Source of the DNA: Pempheris klunzingeri
Taxonomy: Eukaryota > Chordata > Actinopteri > Acropomatiformes > Pempheridae
Direction of reading: 5' to 3'
DNA length: 64,000 nt
Assembly: GCF_042242105.1 (NCBI RefSeq)
Contig: NC_092019.1
Coordinates: 25,570,328-25,634,327, forward strand
Positions 10,995-22,668 of the stretch are shown here, piece by piece. Each line of letters starts with the position of its first letter. Within the stretch, counting starts at the first letter, position 1. A program made the translations under genes and the position numbers. The notes beneath the pieces are model-generated. The model was not told the DNA's origin and did no database searches. It saw only the letters and a program-made list of their open reading frames with translations.

Positions 10995-11807
10995 CAGGGG
11001 TGGCCAACCAGTCAGAGACTAAGAGCCACAATTTTCACTGTGTTACTGCAAAGAGCCACATCAAACACACACGAGCACCAGTTTCTCCTCCTGTCACTGT
11101 CTCTTCTCTCTTTTGCTCTCTGCCTTTGTCTCTGCCTCAAACTATTTTGACAGAAATGGACTTGAACCTCTGCTGGCAGACCAGGGGACAGTCAATGTGA
11201 ACACTGTGTGCACCTCTCACACACTCAGTTCAATCAAGTCTGCACATAAAAATAAAAAAAAAACTTCAAAAATTCTTTCTACCACGTCGTTCAGGCTTTT
11301 TTTAAATAAACTCCCCCTCGTTATATTATGGCTTTTTGGCTCGTGCAATGTTCCACGCCACTTGATACGAAGCAAGCGTCACAGTCTCTGTTTGCTTGGT
11401 AAATTTCACAAACAACTGTGTCTGCTTTTCTGCCTGACTCTTCAAGCTTTTTAACTTTTGCTTGCGAAGTTCAGTACCTTTCGGGAACTCCTGGTCGACA
11501 TTAGCGTGGAGTGAGGTGAAATGGCGCTGCAGATTTGAAGCCTTGAAATGTGCCAGTGATGACTGGCATAAAAGGCAAAAGCATTTTGGTAGCGTGCTGT
11601 TGCTGTGCGTCAATGTTAGACGTGCTGTCGTGCTCTCACTCTGCGTGCAAGCAGGCAGCGTCAGGCGCGCGCACTCACACATACTGTCCACATAGACACA
11701 CACATAAAATTACATGAAAAATTCTATGAATTAAATGAGTCAAAGAGCTGCACGAGACAGGGCAAAGAGCCGCATGCGGCTCGCAAGCCGCGGGTTGGCC
11801 AGGCCTG
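10995..11807 (-). mobile_element. hAT (Charlie-type) DNA transposon, internally deleted
   Basis: The ends form terminal inverted repeats: CAGGGGTGGCCAACC on the left and, on the reverse strand at the right, CAGGCCTGGCCAACC (13 of 15 matching). The flanks are a near-perfect 8-bp target-site duplication, TTCTAGAG (10987-10994) and CTCTAGAG (11808-11815), the length used by hAT transposases. Minus-strand coding remnants at 11326-11600 look like the N-terminal zinc finger of a Charlie8/GTF2IRD2-related transposase. The catalytic domain is missing, so the element is non-autonomous. Confidence 0.85.
11326..11610 (-). pseudogene. hAT transposase N-terminal remnant (zinc finger)
   Basis: The translated minus strand contains a CLLC...HFTSLH arrangement (C-x2-C then H-x4-H) followed by a basic linker (LRKQKLKSLK) and a segment ending SYQVAWNIARAKKP. 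This pattern is typical of N-termini of hAT transposases related to domesticated GTF2IRD2/ZBED-type proteins. It ends before any catalytic residues and is a decayed fragment inside the element. Confidence 0.7.
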
Positions 11808-12354
11808 CTCTAGAGGGATACATCAGGTCAATGCCTAGTCATACTTTAGCCGGTCATACTCCGCCTACACTCAGTCTTAAACCTTTTAAAGGTTTTTCTA
11901 CAATGCAAAGTAAGGCTATAAAGCACAAAATATTAGCTTTCCGCATTTCACAATTTAATCTGTTAATAATCTGCTAAATAATAATGAGGGGAGGAAACGG
12001 GGAGAGTAACGAGATGTGTATCCTCAGTGTGTAAATAGGATATGGAAGTTTTGGGGATGTAAAGGCATCAGCTCTGAGGTGTGAACCTTCTTGACCTTCA
12101 GAGAGTGTCCTTGATAATGTGCTGTTATTTGGCCTGAGAGGGAACACTTATCTCTATTATTAATCAGTGCACGTTACACTGTGTCGTCATTTGGGACCGC
12201 TCCTTCCCGTCTGTCTCACGCATATCACGTTTCCAGAACTTGATACTGTTCCAGCCAACACCTATTTCCTCAAGTCATACTGTCCCGCCTGGATGTTTTG
12301 GTTGGAGGCTCAGGGGGCTTGTTGACCTGCTGGTTTCCAACCTCACATACAAAG

Positions 12355-12415
12355 GCGTCCATTCCAGGGTGTCATCTGGGATTGGCTCCAACCCTCTTGC
12401 GACTCTTTAAGGATG
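12355..12415. repeat. Diverged fragment of the hormad1-intron repeat family
   Basis: Its reverse complement resembles the first part of the repeat at 38883-39262, with a shared phrase around CCAGGGTGTCATCTGGGATT. Too short to classify. Confidence 0.45.
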
Positions 12416-14439
12416 AATTAACATCACAACGGTGGAGATACTGTCAAGTAATTGAATGAACAATTTAAAATTTTTTTAAACTAACCGACTGACCAATGGT
12501 TTGGTTGAAAAGAAGGTGGAGTGTCAGTCGACTAATGATTTCTTTGGCTGACTACAACAGTACATTGTACTCAGTAACTTTAGCAACATAGATAGAGAGT
12601 CCAAGAAGGAAAGAGACGAGCAGTCAGACGATCAGACGGCTTTTTAACCAAACCGCCTGGTTGGCCAGAATCCTCTGGAAGAGAAAACAAAGGCAGGCTG
12701 TATAATTTCATCCAAACCCTCCCTCACAGTTAACCACCCCCGGGATGATATTTACTCAAAAGAGAGCTGCTCACTGGGCGCACAAACCAAACAACATTTT
12801 GGTAGCAGACTTCCTGGTTCCTGCCGTACTAGCTGTAGTTATAAACACTGTGCCCTCTGTTTGAATTGTGCTCATTTTCATTTTTACCCTGAAAAAATTT
12901 GGTTTAGATCATCTGGATAAAGTGTTGACTTATTTACAACCATGAATGCCCAAACATTTGTTGACTTCTGTTTGGCAGTGTTACAGATATCCAAAATAAC
13001 ATGAATTGCTTCTGTGAGTACATAATTATCATCACTACTAGAAATGATGCCCAGGTGCTTCATTACAGAAAGTTCCTGCATCTGAAATCTTTTAAGAGAC
13101 ATTTAGGATATTTGGTATTAAACAGAAACATGTTTCTTGACTGCATTATCTACCTGAAGACCTGGAACACAGACCCTAAACACAGCTCTGTATAGCCATG
13201 ACAACGAGGATGGGGAATAGGAAGTATGGTGGTGGTGTGGTGGTATGGTTAATTCAGAGAAATGTGAACTGCAGCATGCAGCACTTTCAAGATCAAGCAC
13301 ACTCAGAGTTTGTTCTCGTGGAGGTCAGATAAGCTATCAGAGATTAATCAGAGGAATGTGCTTTCAGTCAGCAGCAACTGAGGTCACAGGACAGACAGTA
13401 TAACTGCACTGTGAAGGCTAAAAGATGATCGGAACAGGAAATATTCGTGTTGAATCAGAATAACTGTAGCAGCAGATCATTTGTAACTCCATTAGGCCTC
13501 AACATAGCTGAAACATCAATCAAATAGTTGGGAAATGTTAGAATGAAGTTTGTGTGTTCTGACATTCTAGATACTTGATTCCCCACAATCCCGTATTTGG
13601 ATACCCAGTCGTTAAATAGTTCCGCTGATTGGGTTCGAGCTTGTTTCTGGTCATAAAATTTTAAAGTAGCCGAGCTGAATGGAGGAATGACATCACTCCC
13701 TAGTGAGGTGTGATATTCTCTTCCTGTGTCCTTGAACGAAATTGTGTGTGTGTCTCTCTCTCTCTTTCTGTGTGTGTGTGTTGTGAGTGTGTTTGGGGGG
13801 GGGGGGGGGTTACCCACGTGCAGCCATGAGTAGGAGGCTGTTTATAGCCTACAAGTATTTCCGACATGCACCTTAACCAGTAAATACTCTGACATTTTCC
13901 TGTGTTGGTGTCGTGGAGTGTAGGAGTTTATTTTCTGTGTAAGACGCCAGCACCGTTTGTCAGACTCAAAAACCTTCTGAGACGGTTCTAACAGAAACAT
14001 GAACAACAAGGTTCTCACGGAAAGGATGAAGAATGTTATGACAGCATGTTAGAAGCCTCGAGGCAACCCTGACAGACTGAGATTCACTGCTCATCTATGC
14101 CATCAGATATAAAACTAAAACTCCGGTTTGTCTCTCATGGAGTCCCTGGTGCAGCCTTGAAGTTTGCCGTGAGATAAATAGATCGATACCACTCTTATCT
14201 ATGCGGGTAAGCTTCACATGACTGACTGGAAACATGGTGAATCAGCTCATCTGGCCATGCAGTTGTAAACTCCTATGTACATTACATCTTTGAGGTGGTT
14301 TTACAGAATCTCCACTGGTTGCTCTTCAACCTGACGGTGAACAGAGGTCTCCAGAGAACCGCTGCACCCAACCAAAGAATAGTCTGACATATAACACCCA
14401 TTTAAAAAAAATCTTGTCGTTAATTTGTGACTTTTGGAT

Positions 14440-14627
14440 GCGCTTGAAGGCATTTTTTTTGAAAACTTTAGACAGAGCCAGAGTAGCTGTTTCCATGTTT
14501 CTTTATGCTAAGCTAAGCTAACTTCAGCTTCATGTTTGGCATACAGACGTGGCATCAATCCTCTCATCCAACTCTCAACAAGAAAGTGGAGTAGCATATT
14601 TCCCAAAATGTCTGACTGTTCCTTTAA
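14440..14627. repeat. Common teleost interspersed repeat
   Basis: It contains TTTAGACAGAGCCAGAGTAG, then TATGCTAAGCTAAGCTAAC, then ATCCAACTCTCAACAAGAAA and a CCCAAAATGTC-TTCCTTTAA end. I recognise this order as a high-copy fish repeat. It is probably a non-autonomous element, but terminal repeats are not clear in this copy. Confidence 0.6.
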
Positions 14628-16829
14628 GCCACTGTTTTTGTAAAACCATAAAAAGATAAACAGGAGCGGTCATGTGACATGAATTACCTCCGTTTAGAGG
14701 ACATTTCTGATCAAATCCTCAAAAGCTCCAATATTGTGTTGGTATGAAAAATTGGAATTAAATGAGATCTTTAATGTTTCACAAAGTATTGGTTCTATTC
14801 TTTCAGACCAAAAGATCATCTGGAAATGAGAGCAGCTCACATGTGCAACTCGTGAAGTTATGACTCATGATGCAGTGGAGAGAGTATTCTATTTGGGAGG
14901 AGGATGGACATGTTGAGGATCATAGACATTTTCTTCAAAACATGTTGGACTGTATTTAGATCGGGGCACAAACTGAAGGTAGCGCAGGAAGACGAGTAAA
15001 AACTGTTTTCCATTTTGCTGCTGCAACTTGTGACTGGTATTAGAAAAACTGAACTGGTCATCTGTGATGGTGGAGCGGCAGAAACTCTCACCTCACCTGG
15101 GTAACTGACTTTTATTTTGTTATCTTGACTTCCGCCTTCTTCAGACGAGGAAATGTGAAGTCTGGTAACATTAGTGCATTAGCAATGATGCTAAATGAAC
15201 TCACTGTACATAACAGAATGTAATCAGACCCGAATTAGTAAAAACACAATCCTCTGGTCAGCAGCTTCAGAAACACCTGTGATGCGTCTCTGAAGACACG
15301 GATATGAAAAGCTTCCACTCGTGGAGACTAAATTACTGTAAATGCGCCCTGAGCTCACTGTTTAAGCAAGCAAACACAGAAATGCAAACATCTCCTGCAT
15401 AAACAGACGCAGGTCAGATGACATACGGAGTGGCCCATAGCAAACAGTCTGCATGTGTGTGTGTGCACACCTGATGCTGCTGTGCACCGGATAGCACCTG
15501 GAGCCTGGCGGGGACTTTCTGTGTTCATTATGCACTCAACTGAAATTAACTGCTCAGGTGCTTCTGAAAACACAGAAGGTGAACCCAGGCTCACCGGTGC
15601 TATTGTGTTTGTGCGGTATGAAAGGCCAACCTCATATAAAACAGCTTTGCAACAGGACTTTAGAACCTTGCTGTGCTCATGTTCTGCAGACAGGAGACAG
15701 CAGCACAGTTTCTTTAGAAATAAGTTAATAATCTGTTTCTAGGATTGTTTTTTCATTAAAAGTATAGATATATGTTTAAAAGCTAAGCTTAGAATAACCA
15801 AAACAAAGTACTTAATCTGGGAAGTATGTTAATGATTTAATTAGTTAACTGATACTGATAATCATAATTACTTTGCATATCTTCAGCACGATAATCCCAC
15901 CACCCACGCAGCCATTTCTCAGGTAGTTTGATCCCCCATTGCCCTTTTTATCAGATTTACAGCTTTGACACGCTTTCACTTCATTTAAAAATTCCCATAT
16001 CAGATTTAAGCCAACAGCTTCCTGTTAATACCATGTTTGGCCCGGGGGAAGGACACAACAGTCATTCTTTACCTAATCCTTAATGCTGCAAATGTGAAAG
16101 CACCTCAGGCCAAATTGTGTTTTCACAGGTAATTCACGTAAACCAGAGGGAGTTCCGACACCTCTCCCCTAATGTTTATACAGTGTAGTTTGTGTTGACA
16201 TTGACAGTAACACCTTCTGTAAATATGAGGAAAATAACAGCATTACAAACCACTGGCTCTCTTTCTGCTCAGCTAAAATGTCCCACAGTTAACCAACAAA
16301 AACATTCAGTTGTTAATGTTTTCTTTGTGAAAGTGTAAAGCAGTTATCAAAATCACACTGGTGATCAGCTGAATTCATCGTATTCACATTTTCACATTTC
16401 CGCATGTGGCTGATGTAACGTTAGTGGACGTGTGTGGGTTTGAAGAACAACATCTGTCATTTTCTTTTCGTTATTAAATCCAACGAAAAGACACGAACGA
16501 CAATGTGTTAGTCCATCTCTAAATGCATTCTGGTCATTCAGACCCACCCTGTCTGCGACTCGCAGGGCCAAGATCACTGCTTCCTACTGAAGTCTCAGTA
16601 ATCTTCTTAAACAGCTGGTTGGTTTTAGTAAGTGTCAACCAAACATGAGAGAATAGTACATTTGTTGGGGTCTATTTTCAGCAATGACTTAATGCACATT
16701 TTGTAATCATGTGAGTATTCCTGGCAGCATGACGGTGTATGTGGGATTAAATGAAAATAAACTACCACGTGTGTCTTCATGGTAACGTAGGGACATGTCA
16801 TCCAGAGCACCGGTGGGGCTCAGAGCACC

Positions 16830-16848
16830 GGGGGGGGGGGGGGGGGGG
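16830..16848. repeat. Poly-G run (19 G)
   Basis: Uninterrupted homopolymer read directly. Such runs can form G-quadruplex-like structures and are prone to sequencing error. Confidence 0.95.
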
Positions 16849-18889
16849 AATAAGATACAAGAGCCTTTGGCACGCAGATGATACTTGTTAGTATGATCAG
16901 TTCATTTTTGGTTTTGTTCTTTTCATGATTTGTTGATTTTTTTGAGAAAAGGAAAGACTATCTGCAGCCTTGTCGCTCAAAGGAAGCTCAGATAGAACAC
17001 TGGCTGTTTATGGACACGTGACCTTTTGACAAACTGCTAAACCTCTTTACTGGTTTAACGAAACTTAAAATTCTAGTACAGTAGGATTTTGGTACTAAAA
17101 CACTGGATTAAAGCATCAACCGACAGAACAAAATATCACAAATATTTACGATAACTCTCTAAATCCATCTGATGAGCATTCATGGCAGAATTTGAGGGGA
17201 TTATCTTTTCACCAAGTGTTTTCTGTGACGCATTGAACAACCTTTTCTTTGTCTGTGAAACGAGGGACCGACACTTTACCAAACAGCTTTGTTTCTGGTA
17301 ATATGAAGGCGACAGGCTGGAGCTGGCAGGCCTCTTTGTGTCTCTGGTTATCAGATGAGTGCTTATTTTGTCTGTGCTGTAATCCCCCCCCCCCCCCATC
17401 GTCATCCATGGGGGAGGATGAGAGATTTCAGCCCTGACCCAAATTCACAGAAAGGCCTTAAGAGACAAAACAATAGCACAGCTTAAAGAAAAGCCCCTAA
17501 TTATGGTATTTTATCAGTGTGTAGGTGTGCTCCGTGGCAAGCAACTGGGGAAGCACACACTAAAACAAAAAAAATCTGCTTGTGAAACATTTATCAGAGC
17601 CTGAACACCACCTAACATTCTGCCAGCAGGTCACTTTCATGGTCCACAGATTAGTGCGAGCTCATATCAGTTTAGTGAATTATACTCTATGAATCTGAGG
17701 CGGCAGTGTAAAATCCAAACAGGGAGGAGAAAGAACGTGTGCTTTCTCTTCTCACTACAAGACACTTAACCCCATCTGACCCCCCACAGACTGCGGTTTG
17801 GCTGGGGAGCTCCTTGGTGTGTAACTGTGCGAGTGTGCGGCTGACTGTTGCTGAGAATGACTGTTTGTGCTCGGCAAAGCTCTCCTAGATGAAAAAGAAA
17901 AGCTTTTTTTTTTTTTAAAGTACCTAAAAGCTGTGTTATGCCTGAGGCGCTTTATTATTTCTTTATTATTTCCACCAGTTTATTATTTAAAGATGCCATA
18001 AAATGTTCCAACGATTGAAACAGCAGCTTGTGAGCCTAATTCTCAAAAGGATTATATGGAGACTGCTTCTGACGTCTTAGAGGTAAAATAATAATTACAG
18101 AGTAGCACTGAGGGAAAACCACAATCTCAACTGATTCACATTCACAGTCAAATTACTCCTCAGTCAAAGAAACAAGCTTTTTAAATGTAATTGTTCTTCC
18201 ACTGACACATCAGCCACGCTCAGTGGGATTTTATATGCCAACATTTTTTACAGCTCTTGAGGAATACTTCTGCAAATAGTCATAAAAGTTGGAGAAAGCC
18301 TTTGGTGGCTCCAGCGGGAGCTGTGCCAAACCTGATTGCCTCAAGTGATGTCACTTGAGTTACTTTCAGTTGGGGCTGGAAAGTACAAGTTTCTCATTTC
18401 TACTTGAGGCGAGATTAGCAACTACTAGCATAACACACCTGAGTCCCCAACCAAAGGGTTTGTGGTCCAGCAGATATTTTCTCTCTCTCTCACCAATCTT
18501 ATTTCATTTGTCATTCCACACTAAGAAGTTGGATAGAAGCTTGTACGCTGGAAGCCAATGACCTTGTGTTGATGTTGGTGGGCTGGAGAGAGGCAGCAGG
18601 ATGCCGGCATGTTTCAGGCTACACTGTCAGTGAGAACGTGTGGCTGCCCATGTACGTCTATAAAATGTGATCACGTCTGAAATCAACACAAAAGAAATGT
18701 TATGTTCGCAAAACTGGATTTCCTGGCAGTAAGTGTGACCCTTTGAAATACGAATGGAAACAAGAGGAAACTTTTCAGCTCTGTTTAGATCAGTGAGGGT
18801 GTGGTCAGGAAACATGTCAAAAACACAATGTTCCGTGAATGTGAATGTGAATGTTTGTACACTGGTTGCTGTTTGTTTTCTTTCTCTCT

Positions 18890-19084
18890 CCGGGTCTGTT
18901 CCAGACTTTTTTTTCCCGTTAAAGGGGAGTTCTTCCTTCCACTGTTTCACAATCTAATATCTGATGCTGCTCATGTGGGGATTCTTGAATCCTTGAATTG
19001 GGTCTCTCTCTAATTAAAGAGTTTGGTCTAGACCTGCTCTTTATGGAAAGAGTCTTGAGATAACGCTGTTATGAAATGGTGCTA

Positions 19085-19116
<32 letters not shown>
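18890..19116 (+). mobile_element. LINE 3' untranslated end, plus orientation
   Basis: The segment from CCCGTTAAAGGGGAGTTCTT through GCTCATGTGGGGATTCTTGA and TTTGGTCTAGACCTGCTCTT to a terminal (GATT)n run matches the 3' UTR of the LINE at 6873-7130, in the opposite orientation. No coding remnant is present, so truncation here was more severe. Confidence 0.85.
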
Positions 19117-22100
19117 AAGGGTCAGGTTAACTAGATCAAGATAATCTTTTTATACATAATTTGTCCCACTTAAATGTGATGAAAGAAGTCATTGAATAAC
19201 AGTCATTAATGACCGGGTATCATCAAGTATAGAATAAATGGGTTTATGAGCTTAATGAAAAACAGATTCTGCTTGGAGACTTGACGTAAATATTGTTCCT
19301 GCTCCATATGTGGGCAGTTGAGGTGCATTTTAAGATTTGTTGGGTTTTTCCATGTCACGTTGCTGCTAGGCAGCTGCCTTCTGGTTTGTGTTTGAAACCA
19401 TCCCACACACTGCTGACAAAGACTCAGTCCTGTGAGTAACATTAGCCTACCTTTGCTAAATTAGTCTTTCATGTTAGCCTTTCAAGCTTTCATGCGCAGC
19501 AAGTTAGAAAAACAGGTCTACTCTACATTGCCATGTAGTTATTTCTGTTGGTTCAGTTTTGGTTTCCTATCAGACACACAGTTCTCATATGTGACTGCAC
19601 CAAAACAATGAACAGGTGGGAAAGAATTGATGTTCAGTCGTGTTATTTCTCAAAAAGGACCAAGGATTGAGGTGAAAACACCAACTGTTTGTCGGATGGT
19701 AGACAGAGACACGGGGTGTTGCGTTAGATTATGTGAAAAGGAACAGCTAAAGTCTCCAGCCATCCCTCGACCAGCTGTCCTCCATTTCAGCGGCGCCAAA
19801 CACACATATAGCAGATCTTTTTCTGCTATTCTGTCTATTTTGCTCTCAGTAGGTTCGTGTCTCGATCAGAATCCTTAATCATAAAAAAAAAAAAAAAAAA
19901 AACTTCCTGTTCAAACGTTGCCAGGGACCAAGGTGCCCGGGGAAGTGTCACAGAACATTTTAGTGCAAACATCGCAAGGTAAACAACAGAAATAAAGTGT
20001 GCACACCAGGGTATGTGCTTAGAGTATGCACTAGAACGTGTAAGACTGGCCGCAATGTTCAGCCAGATTGTGCTATGACAGCTAATCCTTATTTTTCTCC
20101 TTAAACAAACCTGTGCTTTTGGTTTTACTGTTTTTTGGCCGAAGCCTCTGTGTTGGCACACCAGACGCCCTACTGAATGAGGCGACTGTGCCTTTCCACG
20201 CAGGGCTAGAGTGGGTCTGAACACAGCCTTTAACAGTAACTGACTACAACAGAGGAGGTTGGTCATGGTGTCCAAATTGTCAGTATACAAGTCTCCACGT
20301 TTGAAAACCTCTGCAGAACTTTTGCCGACCACCTAAAGAGTTGTGGCTCTGCTTGAATGGAAACTTTTGGTCCCAAACACCGGGAGATGCATTGTCAGGA
20401 TTCATTTCCAAAAAGGTCTGTGTTAGTTTTTTGCTGACCGAGCGTTGATCCCAGCTTCAGATGAGGGAAAAAACAAAAAGAGGGGCTATATAATTATCAT
20501 GCTGCTGATGAGGTCATCTCTTGAACTTCTCCTCAAGTCACGCTCCAGCTAAAATAAGGATTTCAACACAGTCATCCATTCAGAGAGCGCCATGGTGAAA
20601 AACATGTGATCCAGAGATGCGTGACTCCACGTCTGCAATGGTGAACTAATGATCATATGAATTATGCGCAGCAACATGCAGAGATTCTTCCAAATGTCCA
20701 TGTGAATTGGTGACAGTCAACAGCACTGTTGTTTTAAAACACAATACCCCCTATTCAGCTGGGTTCAATGGCTTTTGAGCCCCTGAGCTCCACAGGAAGT
20801 GTCACGTCAGAGGCTACAGACGTCAACAAACCACCAGCAATGTTCGCCAAGTGGTTTCCAAACAAAAGGTGAAAACGGGCAGGTTGGGGGGGGGGCAAAG
20901 AGCTGTAACTGACACTGACCAGCTGACCCTCCACCCACCTGATGGTTTATCCAGACATAACATCACACCTCAGAGCATTCAGGTCAAACAAGTCTGGGCC
21001 TGACACAGCTTGACCCTGAAACACCAGCAGCCAGCCGAGAGAGATGCCTTGGAGCGAAGTCACGATGCTTCTGCAAACACACCCGGGAGGCTCCAGAGCA
21101 AATGAGTCTTCTGTCAGTTCATGCAGGTTCAAAGTGAAAAACAAGAAATGGGTGACCTATTTCTCAAATGTTTGTTTCATTTCCCTAACAACTGAAGGAC
21201 ACGGTATGCATAGTTTGTTTGCATGTGCAGAAGAATGGGGAGAAATCTGATCTGAAGTGCAGGACACCAGAGCCTGTTTACTGCCACTGCAATAACTCAG
21301 CTGGTCAGGAATCACATTTGACCTAATCCACATTTTTACACCAAAGCAGGCACACCGTTAGTGTGACGGCGCTTCAGCTTGAACAGCTGGAGTCTTTTAC
21401 ATTTTAGTCTTCACTCAAGGTGCCGTTTTATGGAACTTTCAGTCCCATTTTACAGTTGGGCATCTGCTGGTAATCCTCAAGCTTTTTCCCCAGACAAGCC
21501 TGGGTGTGGATCTTGAGTTAAGATTTCTTCCCTATTTTTGTCAAACGTTTAAGCTGAACTAAAATCCCATTTGAAGTGGATCAAAGTATGAAATGTTCTC
21601 GTAGACTCCAGCCGTCTTCCTTGTGTACTTTTGAGTCTATGCAAGAACTTCAGAGTCAAGTTTTATTTGAGAATCAAAGCGAAAAATAAAACAAAGCCAA
21701 CACCCACAAACCAGAATAAGAACAATAGGGAGGAACACAAAGTAAGAACGAGGCAGTCCTCTGGCTCGGGAGGAAAAATGACTTGACAAGTGCCTGTTTA
21801 GGAGTGCCGCATTTATTTTTAGACCGAATGTCCTGCAACTTCCTTACCATCTGTAACAAGCTGGGAGTTTTGCTGGAAACATCACTGCCCTTCAGACAGA
21901 ATGCCGGCCTTGTTACCAAACTGCCCTTCCCTCTGTGAAACAAAACATGGAAGGCTTCCAATGACCTAATGCAGGATCAACAGCGTGCTTTAGAGAACAC
22001 CGTGTGCTGAGAGAGAGCAGACGGTTACAACAACAACTCAGCTCAGCTGCATCCTGATGGAGGACCAGAAAACCTACATTAATACAACTGAAGCTTTCCA

Positions 22101-22635
22101 AGGGAGGTCAACTATGTAGCAGAGATTCTCTAAATGATGCTAGAAAGGTTTCAAGGTGCATGTTCACCGTTTTCCTGCACAAGCACGTTTCAAGCATTCT
22201 AAAAAGGTGCACAGTACCTAATGGCTAACTTAATTAATTAGGCTCTCTCTGGCTTCGATTTGACTTCTTTATCTAAAACTACCTTCAGTCAGATAATGAT
22301 CTATTATATGATGCAATTACAATCTCAAGCAGTTTCAAGCACTCAACCCTCTGATCTTCCAGCACCCATAAAAAAAAAAAAAAAAAAACTGAATTCAGTT
22401 ATCAGTGTGTTGGCCAGCTTGGTCAGCTTTGCTTTGGTGCCAACACCACCTGAAGTGGCAGACGCTGGGCTTCTCCAACTCTAGCTGATTATTTCAGCTG
22501 GTCATCCATTTGTGCATAATTCAAATGTGTAGAAATTACTTTTAGCTTGAAAACATGCAGCAATTTTAGTAAACTATTTTGACTCCTCGGCTTGCTTGCT
22601 GGATAGATGTCATGCACTCTCTAGGAGTGCAAAAC

Positions 22636-22668
<33 letters not shown>

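Larger units (their letters stand above)
11816..18889. other. Gene-free interval with scattered repeat fragments
   Basis: No supported coding exon. Recognised items are a repeat fragment near 12355-12415, a common fish repeat at 14440-14627, a G-rich run at 13793-13810 and a G19 run at 16830-16848. The remainder is AT-rich unique-looking sequence. Confidence 0.5.

Noticed and set aside
19835..20332. 165-codon minus-strand open frame as a gene
   Set aside because: It reads through a long poly-A/T run (a stretch of phenylalanines) and shows no recognised motif or splice partner.
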